The notes below the pieces were generated by a model. It was given only the letters and a program-made list of their open reading frames with translations. It was not told where the DNA came from and did not search any database. 64,000 nt of DNA. It comes from UBA1413 sp964567485. GTDB lineage: Bacteria; Bacteroidota; Bacteroidia; Bacteroidales; Prolixibacteraceae. Made by a program: the position numbers and the translations under genes. The stretch's first letter is position 1; every line of letters begins with the position of its first letter. The stretch is taken from contig CAZMMX010000015.1 of the NCBI GenBank assembly GCA_964567485.1, forward strand, positions 7,681 through 71,680, written 5' to 3'. This document shows positions 40,983 through 50,130 of the stretch, in pieces.

Positions 40983-42770
40983 ATGAACCGATATTCCCAG
41001 CTTATTGTACTGACGCTGCTGGCCTCCCTGCTGGCTGCCTGTACACCCAGGATATTTCCGGAGGCCCGGTTAGAGACCCCGGCAACCCCGGCGACCGATG
41101 TGGCCTATCTGGCCTCCCCGGCTCTGGAGGGCCGGTTCCCGGGCAGCAGGGGAGACTCCCTGGCTGCGACATTCATCCGCAAAAGGATGGGGGAGACAGG
41201 ACTTCAGATGCTTTATGACAACGGATTCCAGCGTTTCTCCCTGATTTCCTCGGTAGCCCTGGGCGACAGTAACCTCATGGTTGTCAACGGGGTGCCGGTG
41301 ACTGTGAAGACCGATTTTCTTCCCTATTCTTTTTCTTCGTTGGCGCCCTTTTCCGGAGAGGTGGTCTTTGCGGGTTATGGCTTTGACATACGTCAAGATT
41401 CTCTCCTCTGGAATGACTTTGAGGGGGTGGAAGTCGCGGGGAAGTGGGTCCTTCTGCTGAAGGGGGATCCAGAAGCCGACCAGCCGGAAAGTCTTTTTGA
41501 GGCTTATTCGGGAGAGCGTGCCAAGGTACTGGCGGCCATCGATCATGGTGCTGCCGGAGTCCTGCTGACGGGAGGGCCGGCATACAGCGATAACGACCAG
41601 CTCCAGGAAGTCTATTTTGACAAGAACAGCAGCAGTTACAGGGTTCCCGTTTTTCAGGTGACGCGGCATGTGGCCGACGGGCTTCTGTCTTCTTCGGGAA
41701 TGACGGTAGCTCAGCTGGAAGAAGCGCTGAACAGCCGCCGCGCTCCGCAGTCCCTGGTGACAGCATCACAGGTGATGGCCCGTGCCGATATATTGCCCGA
41801 AAAGGTCATCACCCAAAATGTGGTGGCCCTGCTGCCAGGTGAGGATCCGCGGCTCCAAGAGGAGTATGTGGTGATAGGGGCCCATTACGACCACTTGGGA
41901 TGGGGAGGTCCCGGATCAGGAAGCCGTATGGCCGATACCACAGCCATCCATACCGGTGCCGACGATAATGCATCGGGCGTCGCCGCAATGCTGGAAATCG
42001 CCCGATGGGCAAAGGCTTCCGGAGGTCATAAGAGAAGCCTCGTTTTTGTGGCTTTCGGCGCGGAAGAGATGGGACTCGTGGGCTCCAAATCCTTCACGGA
42101 AAATCCCCCCTTCGACCTGAAAAAGGTAACGGCCATGTTTAATTTTGATATGGTGGGAAGGCTTGATACCGTCAGCAACGGACTGAGCATCAGCGGGACG
42201 CAGACAGCCCTGGAATCAGAGGAGATGCTTACCCGCCATAACCCGGGATTCGCCCTGGCCTTTTCGGGTGACGGCTTCGGCCCCTCCGACCATGCCTCCT
42301 TTTATATGCAGAATATCCCGGTTTTCTTTTTTTCCACGGGAGCGCATTCCGATTACCACACCCCGTGGGATGTGAGCGAACGGATCAACGTGCCGGGAAT
42401 CAGCAGCGTTGCCCGTTATGCCTGGGAGGTGATCATGGAGACCGCCGACAGGGAGGAGATGCTCAGTTTCAGGGAAGCCGGCGCTAAAATGAAAAGAAGC
42501 CGTGGCGGCCGCTTCAAGGTGACCCTGGGGGTCATGCCCGATTATGCAGGACTCGAAAAGAGCGGCATGCGTGTTGATGCGGTTACCAAAGGAAAACCCG
42601 CAGAAACAGGAGGTATGGTCAAGGGTGACATCATCACCGCCATCGACGGCAAAGCCGTAGGCAATATCTATGACTACATGAACCGGCTGAAGAGCTTCCG
42701 CGAAGGACAGACCATTTCTGTCGACATCCTGCGCAATGGAGAACCCCGGGTACTTATCATTCAGCTGTAA
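40983..42770 (+). CDS. Lipoprotein M28 aminopeptidase with PDZ domain
   Basis: A 595-residue zinc peptidase anchored as a lipoprotein (Cys20 in LLASLLAAC). The M28 ligands are in YVVIGAHYDHLGWGG, HTGADDNASGVAAMLE, FVAFGAEEMGLVGSK, FNFDMVGRL and HSDYHTPWDVS. A PA-like insert (WNDFEGVEVAGKWVLLLKGDPEA … GAAGVLLTGGP) interrupts the catalytic domain. The C-terminal PDZ domain runs from about residue 515 (KSGMRVDAVTKGKPAETGGMVKGDIITAIDG). It probably trims peptides at the periplasmic or surface face. Alone on the plus strand, 76 bp before the next gene. Confidence 0.88.
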   Translation: MNRYSQLIVLTLLASLLAACTPRIFPEARLETPATPATDVAYLASPALEGRFPGSRGDSLAATFIRKRMGETGLQMLYDNGFQRFSLISSVALGDSNLMVVNGVPVTVKTDFLPYSFSSLAPFSGEVVFAGYGFDIRQDSLLWNDFEGVEVAGKWVLLLKGDPEADQPESLFEAYSGERAKVLAAIDHGAAGVLLTGGPAYSDNDQLQEVYFDKNSSSYRVPVFQVTRHVADGLLSSSGMTVAQLEEALNSRRAPQSLVTASQVMARADILPEKVITQNVVALLPGEDPRLQEEYVVIGAHYDHLGWGGPGSGSRMADTTAIHTGADDNASGVAAMLEIARWAKASGGHKRSLVFVAFGAEEMGLVGSKSFTENPPFDLKKVTAMFNFDMVGRLDTVSNGLSISGTQTALESEEMLTRHNPGFALAFSGDGFGPSDHASFYMQNIPVFFFSTGAHSDYHTPWDVSERINVPGISSVARYAWEVIMETADREEMLSFREAGAKMKRSRGGRFKVTLGVMPDYAGLEKSGMRVDAVTKGKPAETGGMVKGDIITAIDGKAVGNIYDYMNRLKSFREGQTISVDILRNGEPRVLIIQL

Positions 42771-42845
42771 GGGAAAAGAAGGAAAATCCGGGGAATTTTC
42801 TTTACTTCGTAGTGGAGGATCCCTTTCGGCTCTCTCAGCTCCGGT

Positions 42846-45722
42846 ATGAGGAAATTATTGATGCTCTTTCTGTTTTTTCTAACTGCGATGCAGGCCCGCA
42901 GCCAATACTTCAGTACCGGGGAAGATCCTGCATTCCTGAAGTGGAGACAGATCGTGACTCCCGATTTCCAGTTGATCTATCCTGAGGATTTCGAAGCGAA
43001 AGCCCGTGAGATGGCGGCCTTTTTCTCCCGGGTGTACGACTACGGAAGTGCCACCCTCCACCACAGGCCATCGCGGATTTCGGTGATTTTCCATACCCGC
43101 ACCGTGCGGTCCAACGGATTGGTAGGCTGGGCTCCCCGGAGAATGGAACTCTTCACCCCTCCCCATCAGGATATCTATGCCCAGGAATGGCTGGAACAGC
43201 TGGCGCTGCATGAATTCCGCCATGTCGTCCAGGTCGGTAAGATCCACAGCCAGATTCCCGGGATCCTCAAAGCCCTGCTCGGGGAACATGCCGCTGCCCT
43301 GGTCACGGGCCTTTACCTTCCTTTCTGGTTCCTCGAGGGAGATGCCGTCATCGCCGAAACAGCGCTGAGCCACAGCGGACGGGGCAGGTATCCCTCCTTT
43401 TTGATGGAACACCGGGCTCAGGTGACCGAAAAAGGAGTCTTCTCCTTTGATAAGGCCTTCAATGGCTCTTTCCGTGACCATGTTCCAGACCATTACAAAC
43501 TGGGCTGGTATCTGGTGGGAGGAACCCGGGCGAGGTATGGCAGTGACCTGTGGAACCATACCCTCAACCAGGTGGCCCATTATCCCCTGTCGCTCCGTCC
43601 TGTCAACAAAATGATGAAGCTGATGACCGGCTATAACCAGGAGCAGCTATACCATCAGCTCTTCGACAGTCTCAGCAGGGTGTGGGCCGGTGAAGATGCC
43701 CCTTTTCTCCTCCGGAAACCGGAAGTCATCACACGGCCCTCCCGGGTATTTACCAACTACCGTTATAACCATATCCTGCCTTCAGGGGAGATCCTCAGCC
43801 TGAAGGAGAGCTATAACGAAATTCCCCGTTTTGTAAAAATCGACGCGGAAGGAGTGGAGGAGACAGTGACCACTCCCGGGGAACTCTTTGATGAGTCGGT
43901 GGGGTACCGTGACCAGCTGATCGTCTGGTCAGAATTTGTCCCTGATCTCCGCTGGCAACACAGCGGTCGCTCATTTCTCCGCGTGTATGATATGGAAGAA
44001 AAGACGCTTCGCACGATAATCCCTGAATATAAGTGTTTTGCCCCCTCCATATCTCCTGATGAACATAATCTAGCCGTTGTGGAGACCGATTTTGGGAACC
44101 GTTACTATCTCTCGGTCTACGATGCGACCAGTGGCGCACTGGTGACCCGGTATCCATCCCCGGGGAACCGTTATCTTTTTCATCCGGTGTGGAAGGATGA
44201 CCGTGAGCTGGTGGTGGTGGTCCTCACGGGTGAGGGGAAGCAGCTGGCGGTGGTGGATCCCTTCAAAGGGGAAATGGAGATTCTGACTTTTATTCCGCCG
44301 GGAGAGATCAGGTCGCTGACCATGGAGGGGGACCGGCTCTGGTTTATTCATGGTCATACGGGCAAGAATGAGTTGTGGTCGGCCGATCTCACCGCCGGGA
44401 AGGCCGTGAGGGAGTCAGAAGCGCGCTTTGGTGCGGACTATCCGGCCGTCAGGGGTGAGGAGGTGGTGGTCAGCGATTACACGGCCGATGGTTACCGGCT
44501 GGTCAGGCCTTTCCGCGATCACGCCCTTCCGGCCGATAGGGTGCCCAAGGGAAAATATCCCCTGGCGGAGTTGCTCGCCGCCCAGGAACCGGGAATTGTG
44601 GAATTTACAAATGTTGACACGACGGATTACATCACTAAACCGTACAAAAAGATCGGTCATCTGTTCAACCTGCACAGCTGGGCCCCTATATCCTTTGATG
44701 CATCCAGCTATGAAGCGGCTCCCGGGGTGAGTCTGGCTTCTCAGAACCTGCTGGGAACGGCAGAAACAACGGCAGGTTACAAATGGAACTTAAGTGAAAA
44801 AACAGGCAAGGTTTACCTGCAGTTCGAATACAGGGGGTGGTATCCTCTCCTTACGGCGAGGTTTTCCACAGGTCGCCGGGCCTCGGAATTCGGGGAGATC
44901 ACAGAACACCGTGATCTTAACGGGACCCCTCTCTCGCGTGATACCGTGTTTCGCCGCTATACCTGGAGCGAGAGTGAAGGGGAGTTCGACGTGAGGGTTC
45001 CGCTGAATATGACACGGGGAAGCTATTTCCGCATGTTACAGCCTGAAATCCTCTATAGTTATACCCGATACGGGCATCACCCGTCGACGCCTGAAAAGTT
45101 TATCAGCGGGAATCTCCACTCCATGGTCTACCGCCTCTATTTTCATCAGCTGAGGCGCACTTCCCAGCGGGAAATCCAGTCCCGCTGGGGATGGGTTTTT
45201 GATGCCAGTTACCGTCATTCCCCCTGGGGAAACAACGATTTGGGAACGCTGAAGGCGATTCAGGGAAAGATGTACTGGCCCGGAGTGGCTTCCAACCATG
45301 GGATAACCACCTGGATGGGAGTCCAGGAGCGGGAGTCGGGGGAGTACCGTTACAGCGATGCCATTGCTCTTCCCTTTGGGTGGCAGGCCGTCAACAGTCG
45401 TCGCATGGTGAGCAGCTCGGTGAAGTACACGCTGCCTCTGGTGACTCCGGACTGGAATTTCTCAAAACTTTTGTATATCAGAAGAGTAAGGGGGTCTTTC
45501 TTTTATGATCAGGCATGGTTGGAGGGAGATATGCAAAAGGAGGGAATGGTGGTTGGGAGTTACGAAAAGAGGATCAGTTCGGTGGGGATAGATCTGTTGG
45601 CCGATGGCCAAATGTTGCGTTTCTATGCTCCTGTATCAGCGGGCATCCGTACGGCCTGGCTTCCTGAGGTGAATGAGCTGCGGTGGGAATTTCTTTTTTC
45701 CGTAGACTTCACCTCTTTTTAG
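42846..45722 (+). CDS. HExxH metallopeptidase-propeller-outer-membrane barrel protein
   Basis: A 958-residue exported protein (signal MRKLLMLFLFFLTAMQARSQ). Residues 122-126 are HEFRH, and the third-ligand-type Glu164 lies in PFWFLEGDAVIAET, a gluzincin/peptidase MA-like core. Residues about 290-610 are TolB-like propeller repeats (FVKIDAEGVEETVTT; PSISPDEHNLAVVETDFG; HPVWKDDRELVVVVL; GDRLWFIHGHTG). From about 640 onward the strands form a beta-barrel that ends FSVDFTSF, a terminal Phe typical of outer-membrane proteins. The combination suggests a surface protease tethered by its own barrel. It overlaps the convergent phosphoesterase gene by 14 bp. Confidence 0.75.
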   Translation: MRKLLMLFLFFLTAMQARSQYFSTGEDPAFLKWRQIVTPDFQLIYPEDFEAKAREMAAFFSRVYDYGSATLHHRPSRISVIFHTRTVRSNGLVGWAPRRMELFTPPHQDIYAQEWLEQLALHEFRHVVQVGKIHSQIPGILKALLGEHAAALVTGLYLPFWFLEGDAVIAETALSHSGRGRYPSFLMEHRAQVTEKGVFSFDKAFNGSFRDHVPDHYKLGWYLVGGTRARYGSDLWNHTLNQVAHYPLSLRPVNKMMKLMTGYNQEQLYHQLFDSLSRVWAGEDAPFLLRKPEVITRPSRVFTNYRYNHILPSGEILSLKESYNEIPRFVKIDAEGVEETVTTPGELFDESVGYRDQLIVWSEFVPDLRWQHSGRSFLRVYDMEEKTLRTIIPEYKCFAPSISPDEHNLAVVETDFGNRYYLSVYDATSGALVTRYPSPGNRYLFHPVWKDDRELVVVVLTGEGKQLAVVDPFKGEMEILTFIPPGEIRSLTMEGDRLWFIHGHTGKNELWSADLTAGKAVRESEARFGADYPAVRGEEVVVSDYTADGYRLVRPFRDHALPADRVPKGKYPLAELLAAQEPGIVEFTNVDTTDYITKPYKKIGHLFNLHSWAPISFDASSYEAAPGVSLASQNLLGTAETTAGYKWNLSEKTGKVYLQFEYRGWYPLLTARFSTGRRASEFGEITEHRDLNGTPLSRDTVFRRYTWSESEGEFDVRVPLNMTRGSYFRMLQPEILYSYTRYGHHPSTPEKFISGNLHSMVYRLYFHQLRRTSQREIQSRWGWVFDASYRHSPWGNNDLGTLKAIQGKMYWPGVASNHGITTWMGVQERESGEYRYSDAIALPFGWQAVNSRRMVSSSVKYTLPLVTPDWNFSKLLYIRRVRGSFFYDQAWLEGDMQKEGMVVGSYEKRISSVGIDLLADGQMLRFYAPVSAGIRTAWLPEVNELRWEFLFSVDFTSF

Positions 45723-46935
45723 GGGGGCAGGAAGCCGGGGCTTTTCGCAAGGTGATCAGGGTGATTTCCGGGGGCATATCTATTCTGTAGGGCATGCCGA
45801 TCACACCGGCACCCCGGTTCACATAAAGAAATTGTCCGTCTTTCCTGTAGAGTCCGCCCCAGTGGTGACGTACCGCACGAGCCACGCTGAATCCGATCCC
45901 CGCCATGTGAATGCCCCATTGCAAGCCGTGGGTGTGGCCCGAAAGGGTGAGAGGGTACCGTGGGTTGCCTGCCACTTCCTCCTCCCAGTGTGCAGGATCA
46001 TGGGTGAGCAATATCCTGAAGGGAGCATCTCCGAGTCCGCTCTCTGCTGTTTCCAGGTCGTCGTAACGGGGAAACGGGAATTCACCACGGTTTCCCACGC
46101 CAATAAAAGCCAGGGTATCGCCATTGCGTGCGATCACCCAGGTTTCATTTTGCAGCAGGAGAAAACCGCTCTCCCCGAAAGCCTTTTCTATTCCTTTGAA
46201 GTTCAGGTCCCGTTCACGGGGGGAGTTCCAATGGGAGTAATCCCCGTAGTCATGGTTTCCCGTGATGGCCAGCTGTCCCTCTTTACCGCGGAACTGGCGC
46301 AACAAGGGCAACCATTTGCGGGTTTCCCAGGCGCGGTCGTTCACCAGGTCTCCGGTAAACAGGACCACATCGGGAGAGAACGATTCTGACCGGCGGATCA
46401 TCTTTTGCAGCAGGGCGCGGGAGGGCATGCTGCCCAGGTGAAAATCGGAAATCTGGGTCATGCGGAAACCATCAAAGGCATGGGGCAGAGAGGGAAAAGA
46501 AAGGGTCACTTCCCTGGTCACGACCTTTCCGGGCCCCGACAACACACTCCAGAGGAAGAGAAGCGCCACTCCTGCCGACAAGAGGGCTCCCATGGATGAG
46601 ATCACGAGACGGCGACGTCCTTCCCTGGCCAAGGGAAAGAGGAAAAATGCGAACACCAGGGGGAGTTTGACACTCAAATCGGCCATCACCAAACCATTCA
46701 GCCAGAAGTATGAGAGGTAACGCAGGGAGCCGCTGAATTGCGGATGGAAGAGATACATGATGAGCATGGAGAGGCTGACGGTGACGGCCGCGGAGAAGTA
46801 AAACCCGGCGGTTCTGTGCCGGGTAAAGAGTCCCCGGACGGGCAGGAGGGGTGCGAGGGCTTTCCATGCCGCGGCTGTCAGCAACCAGTATGCTGAAACC
46901 AAAATCAGCACTATTTCTGCGGAAAGCGTTTTCAT
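45709..46935 (-). CDS. Membrane metallophosphoesterase
   Basis: A 408-residue protein with about four TM helices in the first 140 residues, then a calcineurin-like phosphoesterase domain: TQISDFHLGSMPS (D-x-H), VVLFTGDLVND (GD), LAITGNHDYGDY (GNHD), ILLTHDPAHW and LTLSGHTHGLQWG (GHxH). Related proteins (YaeI-type) hydrolyse UDP-sugar lipids or phosphodiesters; the substrate is not evident. It diverges from the XRE gene across an AT-rich island. Confidence 0.88.
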   Translation of the reverse strand: MKTLSAEIVLILVSAYWLLTAAAWKALAPLLPVRGLFTRHRTAGFYFSAAVTVSLSMLIMYLFHPQFSGSLRYLSYFWLNGLVMADLSVKLPLVFAFFLFPLAREGRRRLVISSMGALLSAGVALLFLWSVLSGPGKVVTREVTLSFPSLPHAFDGFRMTQISDFHLGSMPSRALLQKMIRRSESFSPDVVLFTGDLVNDRAWETRKWLPLLRQFRGKEGQLAITGNHDYGDYSHWNSPRERDLNFKGIEKAFGESGFLLLQNETWVIARNGDTLAFIGVGNRGEFPFPRYDDLETAESGLGDAPFRILLTHDPAHWEEEVAGNPRYPLTLSGHTHGLQWGIHMAGIGFSVARAVRHHWGGLYRKDGQFLYVNRGAGVIGMPYRIDMPPEITLITLRKAPASCPPKKR

Positions 46936-47514
46936 CCCTGAAGTGATTTGCCAGCTCCCCTGCGGTCGCTGTGATTCTTTTACAAAGATGAAAAAAATGC
47001 GGATAGAAAGAGAGGGCAGGGGAGGGGATCAGGTAATTACATTTATAACCCGCGAAAAAGAGTGTAAATGTTACGTAAGTATATTGACGGAATTGGGAAA
47101 GAGGAAGAATAATGACAACTCTACATCGCGCAAGAGAGGGAATGGGTTAATATTCTAATTTTTTCAAATCTGCCCCGAAATACAATTATATATATACATA
47201 AAGTACACAATATCAGTAATATATGATTTATCATATAAATAAATAGTAGATTTTATAAGGAGAAATTTGACCAAGTTTAAGAATAATTTAGCTTATATGA
47301 AAGTATAATAAATTGTATATCAGTATTATAATAGATTATATCTAAATATTATAATTAACTTTATATAAAACATGTAATAACCATTGAAACAATTATATAA
47401 ACAAAATTTTATATTCTTTGAAAATAATTCAGAAATGCAACCCCCGAATCAAGGAAAGTTGTACATTTGTTATTAGTAAAAACAGTCCGGAAATAGGATA
47501 TAAACCCACAGGTT
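46936..47514. other. 579-bp divergent intergenic region with AT-rich island
   Basis: I find no credible gene. The stretch 47221-47400 has 27 G/C in 180 bases by my count (15%), against a GC-rich context. It contains many TATA/ATTA runs but no clear direct repeat. A TACATTTG (47462-47469) fits a -7 box for the downstream XRE gene, without an evident -33. It could be a curved-DNA promoter region or a foreign insertion remnant. Confidence 0.6.
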
Positions 47515-48066
47515 ATGAAAGATCGTCTGAAGGAGTTTATGGAATACAAAAAGCTTACGGCTGCTGATCTTGCCGACACCATAGGGGTACAGCGCTCCAA
47601 TGTTTCCCATATCCTCAACGGCAGGAACAATCCGGGTGCCCAGTTTCTGGAGAAGCTCCTGATGGCCTATCCCGATCTGGAAGCCAACTGGTTGCTGACC
47701 GGCAGAGGGGCGATGATTTCGGGTGGAGCCGCGGCCCGTTCCTCCCAGGCAACTGCGGCACCCTCACACTCTTCGGAACCCTCTCTGTTTTCGGCACCCT
47801 CGGGGGCTACAGCCCCTTACCCCTCATCGGAACCCTCGCCGGCACCAGCCCATTCTCCGGCACCAGCCCATTCTCCGGCACCAGTCCCTTCTCAAGCTTC
47901 AGCATTAACCCGGAGTGCCGCAGCGGCGCCCCTCCTTCCCGGTACGGTCACTTCTCCCATGGCTGATCCACCTTCCCAAAAAAGTGACGGACCGTTTGCC
48001 GGAGCCACCAGCCGCATCATTATCTTCCACGAGGACAGGAGTTTTACGGAGTATTTCCCGAGGTAA
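47515..48066 (+). CDS. XRE-type HTH regulator with disordered Ala/Pro/Ser linker
   Basis: A 183-residue protein. Residues 1-60 are an XRE helix-turn-helix (KDRLKEFMEYKKLTAADLADTIGVQRSNVSHILNGRNNPGAQFLEKLLMAYPDLEANWLLTGRG). From about 65 to 160 it is low complexity (Ala/Pro/Ser), with 18-bp DNA repeats (47839-47892) encoding PAPAHS units. The end, IIIFHEDRSFTEYFPR, is a conserved-looking tail. No partner domain suggests what it senses; the linker may make a flexible dimer or phage-repressor-like regulator. It lies 97 bp upstream of pyrK, so regulation of pyrimidine synthesis is possible but untested. Confidence 0.78.
   Translation: MKDRLKEFMEYKKLTAADLADTIGVQRSNVSHILNGRNNPGAQFLEKLLMAYPDLEANWLLTGRGAMISGGAAARSSQATAAPSHSSEPSLFSAPSGATAPYPSSEPSPAPAHSPAPAHSPAPVPSQASALTRSAAAAPLLPGTVTSPMADPPSQKSDGPFAGATSRIIIFHEDRSFTEYFPR
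47839..47892 (+). repeat. 18-bp coding tandem repeat (3 units)
   Basis: Two exact units of CCGGCACCAGCCCATTCT at 47839-47856 and 47857-47874, then a degenerate third to 47892. It encodes the PAPAHS repeat of the XRE linker and is likely to vary in copy number. Confidence 0.8.
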
Positions 48067-48162
48067 TTCTTCCCGCCGCGTCATTCTCAAGGGACGATTC
48101 CCTTTTAGGGATATATCGGACGCATCCAAAACTTAATTATCTTTACCCCAAAACACGGATCC

Positions 48163-48933
48163 ATGCAAAAAGCGGTCGCCGATTTTACCGTTATAAGCAA
48201 TCAGGCCCTGAATGCCACCAACCATCTGTTGCGGCTTCGCACCGGGGGGGCATTGCTGCCTGTAGTGCCCGGACAGTTTGTGAATGTTGAGATACCGGGG
48301 AGCAGTGAGGTCTTTCTACGTCGTCCTTTTTCGGTTTTTGATGCCGATCCCGGGAAGGGAGAACTCTCCCTGCTGGTGAAAATCCTGGGCCGGGGATCCC
48401 GCACTCTTTGCGGGGTATTGCCGGGGACCTCCCTGAGCCTGGTCTATCCTCTAGGAAGGGGGTATACTCTTCCGGGAAAGGAAGAACGGGTGCTGGCTGT
48501 GGGGGGAGGCAGCGGGGTGGCTCCCCTGCTATTTCTGGCCTCGCGGGCGGCCATGGACCCTGACCGGATGCAGATTATCCTGGGGGCGAAAACCGCTGCC
48601 GATCATATTCCCACCGGGTACTATTCCTCCATGGCCACTCTATCACATACCACAGAAGATGGTTCGCTGGGAGAAAAGGGCTTCGTGACCGACCACTCCC
48701 TTTTCGGCGATCTCTCCCGGTTTACCCGGATTTATGCCTGTGGTCCCCTTCCCATGATGAAAGCCGTGGCTGCCCGGGCCACAGCCTCCGATATCCCCTG
48801 TGAAGTATCACTCGAAAATTTAATGGCTTGTGGTTTTGGTGTTTGCCTTTGTTGTATTGAACCAACGGTTAAGGGCAATCTCACGGTTTGTACCCATGGG
48901 CCGGTCTTTTCTTCAAAAGAACTGTTATGGTGA
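48163..48933 (+). CDS. pyrK: Dihydroorotate dehydrogenase electron-transfer subunit
   Basis: Carries FAD and [2Fe-2S] and passes electrons from PyrD to NAD+. The 256-residue protein shows the FAD site (VFLRRPFSVFDAD), the NAD(P) site (VGGGSGVAPLLFLASRA near residue 110) and the C-terminal iron-sulfur cysteines ACGFGVCLCCIEPTVKGN…TVC. It overlaps pyrD by 7 bp, so the subunits are made together. Use of PyrK marks a class 1B, NAD+-dependent enzyme. Confidence 0.95.
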   Translation: MQKAVADFTVISNQALNATNHLLRLRTGGALLPVVPGQFVNVEIPGSSEVFLRRPFSVFDADPGKGELSLLVKILGRGSRTLCGVLPGTSLSLVYPLGRGYTLPGKEERVLAVGGGSGVAPLLFLASRAAMDPDRMQIILGAKTAADHIPTGYYSSMATLSHTTEDGSLGEKGFVTDHSLFGDLSRFTRIYACGPLPMMKAVAARATASDIPCEVSLENLMACGFGVCLCCIEPTVKGNLTVCTHGPVFSSKELLW

Positions 48934-49838
48934 ACCTTGCTGTGACCATTGGTGGACTCCGCCTGAAAAATCCGGTCCTGACCGCCTCGGGCTGCTCGGG
49001 GTTCGGTATGGAGCTGGCTGATTTTTACGACCCTTCTCTTCTGGGGGGCATCTTGCTCAAGGGGATCACTCCCCGTAACCGGGAGGGCAATCCCTATCCC
49101 CGGATGGCCGAAACAGCCTCAGGGATGCTCAATGCCGTTGGGTTGCAGAACAAAGGGGTGGATTACTTCATAGAGTCCATCTATCCTGAAATCAGGAATT
49201 ACGATACTGCTTTGATTGTTAATGTGAACGGGTCTACAGTTGAAGAATATGTTGAAGTAACCGAGAAAATCGCTACGCTTGAGCGCGTTGCAGCCATGGA
49301 ATTGAACATCTCCTGTCCCAACGTCAAGGAGGGGGGCATGGCCTTTGGAGTGACCTGTCCGGGTGCGGCTGCCGTTACCCGTGCGGTGCGTAAGGTATAT
49401 CCCAAAACGCTGATGGTCAAGCTCTCTCCCAATGTCACCGACATCACCGGGATTGCCAGGGCGGTGGAAGCCGAAGGAGCCGATGCGGTGAGTCTGGTCA
49501 ATACGTTTCTCGGGATGGCCATTGATGCCGAAACACGCCGACCGCTCCTCTCCACCGTCACCGGAGGCCTCTCAGGACCCGCCATTAAGCCCATCGCCCT
49601 CAGAATGGTATGGCAGGTCAGCCAAGCCGTTAAAATCCCCGTCATCGGACTGGGAGGAATCATGAACGCTACCGATGCCATCGAGTTCTTCCTTGCCGGA
49701 GCTTCCGCCATCCAGGTCGGCACCGCCCTCTTCAAGGATCCCTTCATCCCCCTCACAATTACCCGGGGAATCGGGGAATACCTCGAAAGACACCATTTTA
49801 ATGACCTTTCTGAGATTATTGGACAGTTACAATTGTAA
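48927..49838 (+). CDS. pyrD: Dihydroorotate dehydrogenase catalytic subunit (class 1B)
   Basis: Oxidises dihydroorotate to orotate in pyrimidine synthesis. The 303-residue TIM barrel has FMN-binding LTASGCSGFGMELADFY, the active-site segment LNISCPNVKEGG whose Cys is the catalytic base in class 1 enzymes, and IGLGGIMNATDAIEFFLAGASAIQVGTALF at the phosphate site. I start at ATG 48927 (MVNLAVTIGGLRLKNPV), inside the end of pyrK. No other pyr genes are present. Confidence 0.96.
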   Translation: MVNLAVTIGGLRLKNPVLTASGCSGFGMELADFYDPSLLGGILLKGITPRNREGNPYPRMAETASGMLNAVGLQNKGVDYFIESIYPEIRNYDTALIVNVNGSTVEEYVEVTEKIATLERVAAMELNISCPNVKEGGMAFGVTCPGAAAVTRAVRKVYPKTLMVKLSPNVTDITGIARAVEAEGADAVSLVNTFLGMAIDAETRRPLLSTVTGGLSGPAIKPIALRMVWQVSQAVKIPVIGLGGIMNATDAIEFFLAGASAIQVGTALFKDPFIPLTITRGIGEYLERHHFNDLSEIIGQLQL

Positions 49839-50130
49839 TCTATCCGTATTTTAGAGAGTGTATTATTGTAATCCGTCAAAGTAGACATGTGTAATTTCAT
49901 GAAGTGACATATGTGTACTCTTGAAATGTCCCGAAATGAGCATTGGGACCTCATTTTATGAAGGGCTTCTCTGTCCCTTAATAACGCTGCTGTTTTTTCA
50001 AACCTCCACTTTTAGTAAGATGCCAGGGAAAAGATCTCCCTTGGAGTGATTTTTTTTCTGCAATGTGAACATTTCAATAACAGGCGTGTTTCTATATCTG
50101 AATATTGCAAAAATTAAATGTACATCAAGA

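Noticed and set aside
46943..47158. A 71-residue ORF in the divergent gap
   Set aside because: It lacks a convincing ribosome site or similarity and lies in the promoter region of two genes.
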